Positions 41,735-48,737 of a stretch of 48,737 nucleotides of DNA are shown in pieces. Numbering within the stretch: the stretch's first letter is position 1; each line of letters starts with the position of its first letter. The notes under the pieces were generated by a model. The model was not told the origin of the DNA and ran no database searches. It was given only the letters and a program-made list of their open reading frames with translations. Location of the stretch: assembly GCA_903834925.1 (NCBI GenBank), contig CAILLA010000237.1:1-48737 (forward strand), given 5' to 3'. This stretch comes from an uncultured Schlesneria sp. (GTDB lineage: Bacteria > Planctomycetota > Planctomycetia > Planctomycetales > Planctomycetaceae). A program made the translations under genes and the position numbers.

Positions 41735-43389
41735 GCGAACCCCCGATTCAACCAACATCGCCGACTCCTCGAACCTCGACACCGGCACCAAGACCGTCAG
41801 TTCCCAAGCCGGATTCCATCACACGTCGCCGTACGCCTCAGGAAGAACTCGAGGTCCTGATCCGTGCTCGGTATCCGATCATTTATGTCGTCAGTTGGGA
41901 AGAAGAACGCGTTGAACGATGCCTCAGAACCATCGCCGATTCACGGAATAAAAAGCTACTGGTCTGGACGGTGACTCAGGGGATTGTCAAATCCGGGGCA
42001 GAACCGCAGCGGTCGAAATCGACATCAGGAAACACAACGGACCCCATCGCCGCGCTGGATGCGGTGATCGATCAGGTTGAGCCGGCGATTTACCTGTTCA
42101 AGGACTTTCACCTGTTTACATCGGGTGACCGCTGCAACATGCAGGTGATTCGGCGATTGCGTGACGTCGCCCATCACGTTCGCGATACCTATAAATCGAT
42201 TGTCATCGTTTCACCGGTGATGAACATTGCTTCGGATCTGGCGAAGGACATTACGGTCGTCGAATTCGGATTGCCGGGCCCTGAAGACTTTAATCAACTT
42301 CTGCTGCGAATTGTCGAAGACGTCAAAGACAACCCGCAAATCCGTATCAACCTCGACGGTGAAGCTCGTGAGCGACTGTTGAACGCCGCCCGCGGCCTGA
42401 CCTTGAAAGAGGCCGAAAACGTCTTCGCCAAGACACTCGTTCTCGACGGGAAACTCGACGCCGACGATATCAGTGTCGTGTTCAGCGAAAAGCAGCAGAT
42501 CATCAAGAAGAGTGGTCTGCTCGAATACTGCGATACGCCCGAGGAAATCAATCAGGTGGCAGGACTGAAAAACCTGAAGGAATGGCTGACCAAACGGACG
42601 ATCGCGTTTTCCGATCGAGCCGCAAAATACGGTTTGCCATCACCCAAAGGAGTCTTGCTGCTGGGGGTTCAAGGTTGCGGCAAAAGTCTGTGCGCCAAGG
42701 CGATTGCCGGGCTTTGGAAATTGCCGCTCCTTCGGTTCGATCTGGGTCGGATGTTTAGCAGCCTGGTGGGATCGAGCGAAGAGAATATCCGACGAGCGAT
42801 CGTCACGGCGGAAAGTATTGCTCCTGCCATCCTGTGGATTGACGAAATTGATAAGGCCCTGGCAGGTTCGTCCAACGGTGGGGGAAGTGACGGAGGAACC
42901 GCGTCGCGCGTCTTCGGCACGCTGCTCACGTGGCTGTCCGAAAAAACATCTCCTGTGTTCGTCATCGCGACCGCCAATGACATCAGCAATCTCCCCCCGG
43001 AACTGCTTCGTAAAGGAAGACTGGACGAAATCTTCTTTGTGGATCTCCCTCTGGAAGAAGAGCGACAGGAAATTTTCAAAATTCATCTTCGACGACGCGG
43101 TCGTCGTTCGAGCGAGTTCAACCTGTTGGAATTATCGAAGTTGAGCGACGGGTTCAGCGGTGCGGAAATCGAAGAGGCGATCACGTCAGCCCTGTTCGAT
43201 TCATTCAGTCGACAGGTTCCGCTGGATACCGACATCATCAAAGCCAGCTTGGCCGAGACGGTGCCGCTTTCCAAGACGATGCACGAAGAGATTAATCGCT
43301 TACGGAATTGGGCAGCAGGTCGAGCCCGCCCTGCTTCGGGTGTCGTGGCGCGCGTGATGGAAGATCCTCGTCGAAAGATCGAACTTTGA
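41731..43389 (+). CDS. AAA+ ATPase, Ycf46-like
   Basis: A 552-residue protein that matches the Ycf46 group of AAA+ ATPases, known from cyanobacteria and plastids and without assigned function. The N-terminal domain (about 35-260) has [20 protein letters not shown] and [14 protein letters not shown]. The AAA module has Walker A GVQGCGKS (about 311-318), Walker [12 protein letters not shown] (about 366-376), and the second region of homology with an Arg finger at KGRLDEIFF (about 428). The C-terminal helical lid ends with [15 protein letters not shown]. The first 30 residues are Pro/Ser/Thr-rich. It overlaps the preceding gene by ATGA. Confidence 0.9.
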   Translation: MSEPPIQPTSPTPRTSTPAPRPSVPKPDSITRRRTPQEELEVLIRARYPIIYVVSWEEERVERCLRTIADSRNKKLLVWTVTQGIVKSGAEPQRSKSTSGNTTDPIAALDAVIDQVEPAIYLFKDFHLFTSGDRCNMQVIRRLRDVAHHVRDTYKSIVIVSPVMNIASDLAKDITVVEFGLPGPEDFNQLLLRIVEDVKDNPQIRINLDGEARERLLNAARGLTLKEAENVFAKTLVLDGKLDADDISVVFSEKQQIIKKSGLLEYCDTPEEINQVAGLKNLKEWLTKRTIAFSDRAAKYGLPSPKGVLLLGVQGCGKSLCAKAIAGLWKLPLLRFDLGRMFSSLVGSSEENIRRAIVTAESIAPAILWIDEIDKALAGSSNGGGSDGGTASRVFGTLLTWLSEKTSPVFVIATANDISNLPPELLRKGRLDEIFFVDLPLEEERQEIFKIHLRRRGRRSSEFNLLELSKLSDGFSGAEIEEAITSALFDSFSRQVPLDTDIIKASLAETVPLSKTMHEEINRLRNWAAGRARPASGVVARVMEDPRRKIEL

Positions 43390-43523
43390 GAATTTGCGAA
43401 TAAATCCAAAACGAGGGACTGTGACCTCGCCACACAAACTGTTTGAGTGCGATGTGATGAATTGATCGGAAACAATCCCCGTTTTGTCAGCCACGTCCGT
43501 TATTGGGAAAGTTGAGGTGTTTT

Positions 43524-43982
43524 ATGAGTACCGTCCTGGTCGTTGCACCAATTGTGATCGCCAACTGGTCGGTCATTTCGGCCGCTGTAATGGGGGCGAT
43601 CGGCACTGTCGGTTTCGCCGCCGTTCGGGAAACGATCGAAGAAGAAACCCACGAACGGGGCGTGAACCGCGCCGAGATTGAGCTTGAAGAGAGTGAAATC
43701 CTGGAATCGTCAGGCGGATCGGGTGAGCAACTGGTCGTCGAAAGAGATGGCGTTCAGGCCATTTTCGGTCGCGACGAACGAGGTGCCTTGAAGGTCTGCG
43801 TCGAGGGAAAAGGTTATTCGAAGTCGCAACTGAAACAGATTGGCGAAGAATTGATCGGCCGGGTGACTCAACAGTACGTCTATAACCGCGTCGTGACCGA
43901 ATTGGGCGAACGAAACATGACCGTCGTCAGCGAAGAAGTCACTGCCGATAACACGGTCAAAATTCGAGTCCGTAATTGGTAA
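43524..43982 (+). CDS. DUF1257 (Ycf35-like) family protein
   Basis: A 152-residue protein. The C-terminal half is DUF1257-like: GVQAIFGRDERGALKVCVEG, KSQLKQIGEELIGRVTQQYV and YNRVVTELGERNMTVV, closing with KIRVRNW. The N-terminus is different and hydrophobic (VLVVAPIVIANWSVISAAVM), so it may be membrane-anchored. This is unusual for the family. The ATG at 43524 has GAGGTG at suitable spacing. In cyanobacteria Ycf35-like genes lie near Ycf46 and DUF2997 genes, which is the arrangement seen here. The function of the family is unknown. Confidence 0.75.
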   Translation: MSTVLVVAPIVIANWSVISAAVMGAIGTVGFAAVRETIEEETHERGVNRAEIELEESEILESSGGSGEQLVVERDGVQAIFGRDERGALKVCVEGKGYSKSQLKQIGEELIGRVTQQYVYNRVVTELGERNMTVVSEEVTADNTVKIRVRNW

Positions 43983-44070
43983 TCAACGTTCCGTGATTTG
44001 GTCACTGGAAACCAGCAAGACATTGTCTTCGCCAGAATTTTTTCGTCACTGGAAACATGGGGAATCTAAA

Positions 44071-44277
44071 ATGCCGGAAGAACTTGAGATTGAAATCAGC
44101 CCGACGGGACAAGTGACCGTTCGCACGATCGGGATCAAAGGAGCCCGGTGTATCGATGCGGCCGAATTCGTGGCTCAACTCGTGGGAAAAGAGCAATCAC
44201 GGGAATTGACCAGTGAGTACTACGAGACCAGCCAGCACATTGAATCGCACCAGAACATTCGAAATCGGCGTTCGTAA
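44071..44277 (+). CDS. DUF2997 family protein
   Basis: A 68-residue protein that matches DUF2997: EIEISPTGQVTVRTIGIKGA, then RCIDAAEFVAQLVGK and ELTSEYYETSQHIE. The family pattern is a beta hairpin with GxxGxxC followed by a helix; the Cys is in KGARCIDAAE. The length is normal. It usually accompanies a DUF1257 gene, as here, 88 bases upstream. No biochemical role is known. A longer start upstream at 43993 has no ribosome site and is not supported. Confidence 0.82.
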   Translation: MPEELEIEISPTGQVTVRTIGIKGARCIDAAEFVAQLVGKEQSRELTSEYYETSQHIESHQNIRNRRS

Positions 44278-44294
44278 AGACGTGAGTGCGACAC

Positions 44295-45320
44295 ATGGCT
44301 CAATGCACCAGTTGTCAATTTCACAATATGCCAGGTGCATCGAATTGTGGTCGATGCGGGGCGTCGATGACGCTCGCCAAGGCTGCAATTTCGGTCCATC
44401 CTCCCAGGGCCACGCGCTGGGCCAAATTCTGGCGTAAGACATTCCTCGCGAGACTTTGGACCACCTTCAAAAATCGATGGTCGGATGTGGCAGAGAAAAT
44501 CCATCTTGAGCCAAGTGCGGACCTGCCTGGAATGGATATTCTGGTCCGGTTGATTGTCCCTGGTTGGCCGCAGCAGATCTCTGGCAATGCCCTCTTTGGA
44601 AAATGTCTGTTTGGTGCTTATTTTGCCTGCGGTCTGTTAGCGCTCGTCCTGATTGGTACGTCGTTCAGTTCGTTCCTGATTTCTGCGGCTTTGACGATCC
44701 ATGCGTCGTCGATTTATGACGTCGCTCACCGAAGTACCTTCAGCCGGGGTGGGCGAATTTCCCGTTTTTTTCTGGGGATCGGCATCATTGGGTTTTTCCT
44801 GTACATCCCTCTCTATTCCAGGATTTCGAATTATGCCTCTCCATTCGCGATACAACTCGATCGGATTCCGTTTCGCGCGGGTGAAGTTCTGGTCGCGAAT
44901 CGGCAGGCTTATCTTTCGTCCGCGCCCCAACCTGGCGACATCGTGACTTATCTCATGCCCGAAGCAGAAATTGCGATTCCAGGAGCGAGGTACGTCGTTC
45001 GTGGAGAACGAGTTGACCGGGTGCTCGCCGGTCCGAACCAGAAGATCGTCTGGAACGACGGAAAACTGACGATCGATGGAAACCCTTCACTGTGGTTGCC
45101 TCTGAATCCCGAAAACATGCCGGAAAAACTCGAATTGTTCGTTCCCAACGGGTATTATTTGATTTTCCCCAGCACCGAACTGATGGATGCGCAGCGTCGA
45201 GGTCGCGTCTTTTCGTTCAATGTCCCCTGGGAAAAATGGAGTCTCGTTCCTCGTCACAATATTCACGGCCGTGTCTATTGGCGTTCGTGGCCCCCGTTAC
45301 GAATGGGGCTGATTCGTTAA
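44295..45320 (+). CDS. Zinc-ribbon membrane protein with degenerate S26-like domain
   Basis: A 341-residue protein. Residues 1-24 hold a zinc ribbon, MAQCTSCQFHNMPGASNCGR, with Cys4, 7, 18 and 21. About three helices follow (around 95-180), with FACGLLALVLIGTSFSSFLI and FFLGIGIIGFFLYIPLY. The C-terminal 140 residues (from about 190) follow the outline of a signal peptidase I (S26) domain: PFRAGEVLVANRQAY, SSAPQPGDIVTYLMP, YVVRGERVDRVLAGPNQKI and GRVYWRSWPPLRMGLI. I do not see the catalytic Ser in SMxPT, so activity is doubtful. The ATG at 44295 is 17 bases after the DUF2997 stop. The gene is in the AAA-containing series. Confidence 0.65.
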   Translation: MAQCTSCQFHNMPGASNCGRCGASMTLAKAAISVHPPRATRWAKFWRKTFLARLWTTFKNRWSDVAEKIHLEPSADLPGMDILVRLIVPGWPQQISGNALFGKCLFGAYFACGLLALVLIGTSFSSFLISAALTIHASSIYDVAHRSTFSRGGRISRFFLGIGIIGFFLYIPLYSRISNYASPFAIQLDRIPFRAGEVLVANRQAYLSSAPQPGDIVTYLMPEAEIAIPGARYVVRGERVDRVLAGPNQKIVWNDGKLTIDGNPSLWLPLNPENMPEKLELFVPNGYYLIFPSTELMDAQRRGRVFSFNVPWEKWSLVPRHNIHGRVYWRSWPPLRMGLIR

Positions 45321-45347
45321 TTCCGTGTATACTTAAGGGGGGCATTA

Positions 45348-45437
45348 TGTGCCACTGCATCGGAGTCTTCGGAGACGCAGTGTCTTCTCGGGCTTTAATG
45401 AGCACTGCTTGACCAAAAACGGTTAAGCAGTGGCACG
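45348..45437. repeat. Palindromic repeat, GCCACTGCAT family (copy 2)
   Basis: TGTGCCACTGCATCGGAGTC, a middle part with an imperfect stem, and GACCAAAAACGGTTAAGCAGTGGCAC (20 bases of the first half shown only) close an inverted repeat that matches the layout at 16213-16313. It lies between the S26-like and TPR genes, so it could break transcription of the series. Confidence 0.75.
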
Positions 45438-45500
45438 GTTCCTTTGTATTCTCGAAGAAAAATGCTTCAGCGCGTTGTTGCCCGATAGGGATGATTTGGA

Positions 45501-46277
45501 ATGGCGAGATTTGACAAACTGGAATTGGAATCAGGGTCCCCTCGACAGCCGGAACGGCCGTCGAAGAGTAAGCCCGTGCGCGAACAGGTTCCGTGGATTG
45601 ATCAGGCCATTGAAGAGCGACGATGCGGGAACTACGAAAGTGCGCTAAGGCTCTACTCCCGTGCACTGGAAGACGACAAATCGCTGGTGAATGGCTGGGT
45701 CGGGCAAGTGCAGATGCTGGTGGTCCTGGAAGAAGCGGTTGAGGCCGAGTTATGGAGTCGCAAAGCTCTGGAACTGTTCCCTGGCAATGGTGATCTGCTG
45801 GCCGGACGGGCTCAAGGGATGCACCGGAGTGGAAATGCTCAGCAGGCGATGGGGCTTTCGGACTCGTCGCTCAAGGCGACTGGACAGTCTGCATATCGCT
45901 GGCTGGTCCGGGGCGAACTGATGGCGGCGACAAAACAGGAAACCGATCGTCACTGTTTTGATAAGGCGATCGAAAACGATAAAGACTGGCTAGTTCCACT
46001 GGAAATCGCTCAGGTCTATCTCCGGTTAGAGATGCCCAGCCGAGCGCTCGAACGCGTTCGTCGGGCCGTTGAGATGGCTCCTGACCGATTTTTCCCGTGG
46101 TATATCCAGGGTGAGACCGAGCGAGAATTGGGATTGGAATCGGCAGCCAGGAAAAGCCTCCAACGCTGCCTTGAACTCTACCCGAACCACGACGAAGCCG
46201 ATCGCAGCCTGCGATCGCTCGACCAAGGGGGCTGGTCATTCGGTCGAGTCTGGCGGCGCGTATTTGGGAACCGATAA
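45501..46277 (+). CDS. Tetratricopeptide-repeat protein
   Basis: A 258-residue soluble protein with about six TPR units from residue 30 on, for example IEERRCGNYESALRLYSRAL, NGWVGQVQMLVVLEEAVEAE, FLWLRMEMPSRALERV-like IAQVYLRLEMPSRALERVRR, and FFPWYIQGETERELGLESAA. The last unit is followed by a basic tail (RVWRRVFGNR). There is no signal peptide, so it is probably cytosolic and acts in protein binding. Its stop TAA overlaps the ATG of the PilT-like gene (TAATG), so the two are translated together. A role in assembling the ATPase complex is inferred. Confidence 0.88.
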   Translation: MARFDKLELESGSPRQPERPSKSKPVREQVPWIDQAIEERRCGNYESALRLYSRALEDDKSLVNGWVGQVQMLVVLEEAVEAELWSRKALELFPGNGDLLAGRAQGMHRSGNAQQAMGLSDSSLKATGQSAYRWLVRGELMAATKQETDRHCFDKAIENDKDWLVPLEIAQVYLRLEMPSRALERVRRAVEMAPDRFFPWYIQGETERELGLESAARKSLQRCLELYPNHDEADRSLRSLDQGGWSFGRVWRRVFGNR

Positions 46278-47347
46278 TGTCCTGGTCGATCGACAAAATC
46301 CTGAAAGCGGCAAGGCGATTCAATGCCAGCGATATCCATCTGATCATGGATGTTGCTCCCGTGTTTCGCATTAACGGCGAAATTCGACCGATCGAAGGGG
46401 AACCACTTGATGCCGAGCAGCTCAAGTCGATCGTTTACGGACTTTTCACAGATCAATTGCGCGAGCAGTTTGAACGGGACTGGCAGTTATGCTTTTCCAA
46501 ACACTGGCCCGAGATCGGCCGGTTTCGGATCAGTGTTTACTACCATTCTGGCTGTCCGGAAATGGCGATCCGGCTCTGTGAAACCTCGGTCCGAACGCGC
46601 GAAGAATTGCGGTTGCCGACAATTCTTGAAGAACTGACCCGACTGCCAAACGGACTGATCCTCGTCACCGGTCCGACGGGGATGGGAAAGACCACAACAC
46701 TGAATTACATGGTGGATTGCATCAATCGCCAGCGGCGGACAAAGATCGTCACGATTGAGGACCCCATCGAGTTTGTCCATGAAAATCAGCGCAGCATCGT
46801 CGTGCAGCAGGAAGTCATGACCGACGTCCGTTCATTTCGTGAAGCGCTGGTTCACGTTCTCCGGCAGGACCCCGATGTGATTGTCATTGGTGAAATGCGA
46901 AATCTCGAAACCATCGAAACAGCGCTCATGGCCGCCGAGACCGGCCACCTGGTTCTTGCAACTCTACATACGCCCGACTCGGTTCAAACCATACAACGAA
47001 TCTTCAGCGTCTTCCCGGCAGATCAGCAGAATTCGATCGTGATGCAGATTGCCAATAGTCTGCAGGCGATCATCGCTCAAAAGCTATTACCACGTGCCGA
47101 CGGTAACGGGCAGGTCCTGGCGACAGAAGTCTGTATTGCGACGAACGCGGTTCGAAATCACATTCGCAGCCGCGAAGTGCATCAGATCTATAATGAAATG
47201 CAGACCGGCCGTAAGCACCAGATGCAGACAATGGACAACGCACTGCTCGATCTCTATCAGCGCGGCGAAATCAGCTATGACACGGCATTGACGAACGCAC
47301 GTGAACAGGACCACATCCGCCACAAGGCGAACAAAGCCACGCCATAA
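46277..47347 (+). CDS. PilT-like type II/IV secretion ATPase
   Basis: A 356-residue ATPase of the PilT/VirB11 superfamily. The N-terminal domain is SDIHLIMDVAPVFRINGEIR, as in PilT. Walker A is GPTGMGKTT (about 131-139), the Asp box TIEDPIEF (about 158), Walker B VIVIGEMRNLET (about 200-211), and the His box TGHLVLATLHT (about 221-231). It should be a hexameric cytosolic motor that retracts type IV pili. No pilin, PilC or other pilus gene is in the window, so its partner is unknown. The TAATG overlap ties it to the TPR protein. It may be a housekeeping PilT, or a motor for a different machine. Confidence 0.92.
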   Translation: MSWSIDKILKAARRFNASDIHLIMDVAPVFRINGEIRPIEGEPLDAEQLKSIVYGLFTDQLREQFERDWQLCFSKHWPEIGRFRISVYYHSGCPEMAIRLCETSVRTREELRLPTILEELTRLPNGLILVTGPTGMGKTTTLNYMVDCINRQRRTKIVTIEDPIEFVHENQRSIVVQQEVMTDVRSFREALVHVLRQDPDVIVIGEMRNLETIETALMAAETGHLVLATLHTPDSVQTIQRIFSVFPADQQNSIVMQIANSLQAIIAQKLLPRADGNGQVLATEVCIATNAVRNHIRSREVHQIYNEMQTGRKHQMQTMDNALLDLYQRGEISYDTALTNAREQDHIRHKANKATP

Positions 47348-47610
47348 AAATCGGAATCGTGATTCACGACCGAACGTAAGTAAACGAAGACGTTTTCATC
47401 GTTTAACCGCGCCTCGAAGAGAAGCGAGTCAAACGGAGTCACTGCCAAACCCGAGACGTCATCGCACGTTTGGACATTGCGAAACGCTTGTTGCAGCGAT
47501 CGCGATCAATGCTCGGCAACACTCAAAGAGATTGGCTGAACGCCGATCTGCCGGCGCCGATGGCTTCGGGTTAAACGACGAAATGTATCCAAATGGACGA
47601 CAAAGGCTTT

Positions 47611-47725
47611 CCGCCCCGGCTTGCCCAGGCGGGAGCAAATTTGGAAACCAGATATTCCGTCACCCCGCGTTCACTGTTTTTTTTTGCTTTCCACTTTGGC
47701 TTGCCCAAGTGGGAGCGAATTTGGT
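47611..47725 (+). repeat. Direct repeat pair
   Basis: Two related units, 47611-47647 and 47691-47725, share GGCTTGCCCA and GGGAGC, then AATTTGG. Each forms a short hairpin, such as CCGCC / GGCGG in the first unit and CCACTT / AAGTGG in the second. They are about 80 bases apart. Confidence 0.6.
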
Positions 47726-47822
47726 CCGCACGCCATACTGACAAAACATTGTTACCCGTGCGCCAAGCTCAGCAACGTTTGATTTTCAACAACAATCAGA
47801 AAGACAGATTGATTAAGAGGTT

Positions 47823-47934
47823 TGGAACACTGATCTCCACTAATTTTCGCTAATCAAAAAAGAGCGGAAATTGGCGTCAAATTCTTTTCCTGGATTTTTC
47901 CGATAAGTGCAGATTAGCGAAAATTAGTGTTCCA
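47823..47934. repeat. Inverted repeat with 10-base insertion
   Basis: The right arm (47912-47934, ending TAGTGTTCCA) is the exact complement of the left arm (47823-47855) apart from a 10-base insertion, GATCTCCACT, in the left arm. The shared part is TGGAACACT plus AATTTTCGCTAATC. The loop is about 56 bases. It resembles a small, non-coding mobile element or a processed repeat. Confidence 0.7.
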
Positions 47935-48002
47935 AAAATCATTGAACGAAACTTTCAATCGCAACTTTCCACCGGCTTTTGCTGGCGCGCCGTATCCCCT
48001 TT

Positions 48003-48233
48003 TCAGAAATCCTTTGAACCGAAAAACACGCTTCGGTCCAAGGCGATCTTTTCAATTTCGTCAATCTTGTCGTCCGAAAGTCCGTCGTAAACGGACATTG
48101 CCAGTTGCAGTGATACCGGATCGCCGTCGTCGACGGTGATTCGAACCCGCTGTCCTTCGGGAATCGCGAGCAGTTCACGATCGACCGGTCGGAACGTGCC
48201 ATTCTCGAAGATGGCGTCAATCGCGCGTTGCAT
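48003..48233 (-). CDS. DUF104 (AF2212-like) antitoxin
   Basis: A 76-residue protein with the DUF104/AF2212-like pattern: MQRAIDAIFENGTFRPVDRE, LLAIPEGQRVRITVDDGDPV. It is preceded by a good CAGGAGT ribosome site 8 bases before the ATG. Such genes are usually antitoxins in front of PIN-domain toxin genes. No PIN gene follows, since the sequence after 48003 has no such frame. The C-terminus with DKIDEIEKIALDRSVFFG is of typical type. It is therefore an orphan antitoxin or the remainder of a lost pair. Confidence 0.75.
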   Translation of the reverse strand: MQRAIDAIFENGTFRPVDRELLAIPEGQRVRITVDDGDPVSLQLAMSVYDGLSDDKIDEIEKIALDRSVFFGSKDF

Positions 48234-48395
48234 TTCGAGTTTACTCCTGACGTTCGATCGTCGAAAAGATCCGACATCAGAATCGTACCGCCGGGAATCC
48301 TCCTCCGCCAGATCTGGAAAATCGTTGTCCGCCTCGTTCGGCTCCGATCAAAGTCCTTGTTTACGCCGTTTTCTCGACGAAACGATCGTCGGCTT

Positions 48396-48737
48396 TCAAT
48401 GCCGTTGCTGACCTCGGTGTAGATTTGGATGAGGAGGGGCGGAAGAGCAAATCCAAATTGGGTTTCCGCCTTCGCTACTGTCTCTGGTGCAGTATCGCTT
48501 GGCACCTTCATGCTGCGTGTATTCGAAGACGATCCGCAAATCGTAGTCCGCACTGCAAGCCCAGCATCCCGCCAGCGAACCACGCAATTTGTACGTTCGC
48601 AATTTAGGCTGTGTCGAGTCGGTCGAGAGTTGTTCGAGTGTGAAATCAAGGGAGGCCGCCGTTTCGGGGCGAGACTTCAACCACTTCCGAAGATCACGCC
48701 CGAAGGCCGGTGATCGCAACAGAAGCCGTCTCACGAC
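48396..48737 (-). pseudogene. RelE/YafQ-type toxin gene, broken 3' end
   Basis: A frame that opens at the window edge as MRRLLLRSPAFGRDLRKWLK and continues LSTDSTQPKLRTYKLRGSLA, GCWACSADYDLRIVFEYTQH, EGA. This follows RelE/YafQ-type toxins closely. After EGA, where the family continues with AILLxxxGTHDEVY, the frame runs into unrelated sequence (KRYCTRDSSEGG) that is coding in another frame for a SUKH-like fragment. Adding one base would briefly restore EAIL. The toxin C-terminus is therefore lost. The true start may lie outside the window. Confidence 0.7.
48401..48511 (-). pseudogene. SUKH (SMI1/KNR4)-type gene fragment
   Basis: In the frame shifted from the toxin, MKVPSDTAPETVAKAETQFG then FALPPLLIQIYTEVSNG follows the start of SMI1/KNR4-type immunity proteins (typical AExxLGFxLPPLLRRxYTEVxNGGFG). 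After TEVSNG the expected GFGPGY is missing and the pattern ends. Only this piece of about 37 residues is present, so it is a remnant fused to the toxin remnant. Confidence 0.6.

Larger units (their letters stand above)
47348..48002. other. Intergenic region with two repeat pairs
   Basis: About 650 bases downstream of the PilT-like gene. It holds a pair of direct repeats around 47611-47725 and a large inverted repeat at 47823-47934. Open frames here show no family features. The stretch 47348-47600 has nothing recognisable, and no clear terminator follows the PilT-like gene. Confidence 0.45.

Noticed and set aside
46277-47347. A full type IV pilus locus around the PilT-like gene
   Set aside because: No pilin, PilB, PilC or secretin gene lies in the window, so only the motor is supported.
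47939-48649. A 236-codon minus-strand frame covering the DUF104 region
   Set aside because: It is mostly an alternative frame of the DUF104 and toxin genes; only its short SUKH-like piece is meaningful and is listed separately.
1-48737. CRISPR array or cas genes
   Set aside because: No regularly spaced direct repeats with unique spacers, and no Cas motif, were found in any region.

Overview
The window looks like a chromosomal segment of a planctomycete. The main reasons are the 984-residue protein at 16495-19446, with the planctomycete-type N-terminus that begins FDPYRKWLGIP, a PEP-CTERM exported protein, a COG1313-type radical SAM gene and many short palindromic intergenic repeats. No rRNA or tRNA gene and no CRISPR array was recognised. 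Assignments rest on reading motifs by eye; no database search was possible.

Layout. (1) 1-5.8 kb is visibly A+T-richer and looks like an integrated mobile element. It holds a large serine recombinase, a small serine resolvase, two coupled genes of unknown function, and a putative HUH-type replication initiator whose start codon lies inside nested inverted repeats. A lipoprotein gene follows. (2) 6.0-7.7 kb is an IS4-type insertion sequence with 33-bp terminal repeats. (3) 7.9-10.4 kb is a four-gene minus-strand cluster of small membrane proteins, followed by an Uma2-type nuclease gene and a YitT-type membrane protein. (4) 13.0-19.4 kb carries a PEP-CTERM protein, then an FHA protein and an Hsp70 on the minus strand, divergent from a large protein with a J-like N-terminus, a membrane segment and four repeated domains. 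(5) 20-24.3 kb is an accessory stretch: an orphan protein with a strong terminator, an ISAs1 element that cuts the end of a gene, and an Rpn-family nuclease/transposase gene. (6) 24.5-34.8 kb holds metabolic and envelope genes: a ceramidase-like hydrolase, a VanX-like dipeptidase, a tripartite efflux system (TolC-type lipoprotein convergent with coupled HlyD and MFS genes), and LemA plus an M48 protease. (7) 35.1-40.0 kb is a coupled ABC-2 transporter operon (ATPase, permease, accessory protein). (8) 40.7-47.3 kb is a tight plus-strand series: PflX-like radical SAM, a 77-residue protein, a Ycf46-like AAA ATPase, a DUF1257 (Ycf35-like) protein, a DUF2997 protein, a zinc-ribbon membrane protein with a degenerate S26-like domain, a TPR protein and a PilT-like ATPase. 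(9) The right edge holds an orphan DUF104 antitoxin gene and a broken toxin/SUKH mosaic.

The strongest candidates for an undescribed system are the radical SAM/AAA/DUF1257/DUF2997/S26-like/TPR/PilT neighbourhood (40.7-47.3 kb) and the Hsp70/FHA/J-like trio (13.9-19.4 kb). The intergenic spaces carry at least four dispersed palindromic repeat families, and two accessory genes survive only as remnants (an Rpn copy at 34.8 kb, the toxin/SUKH mosaic at 48.4-48.7 kb).
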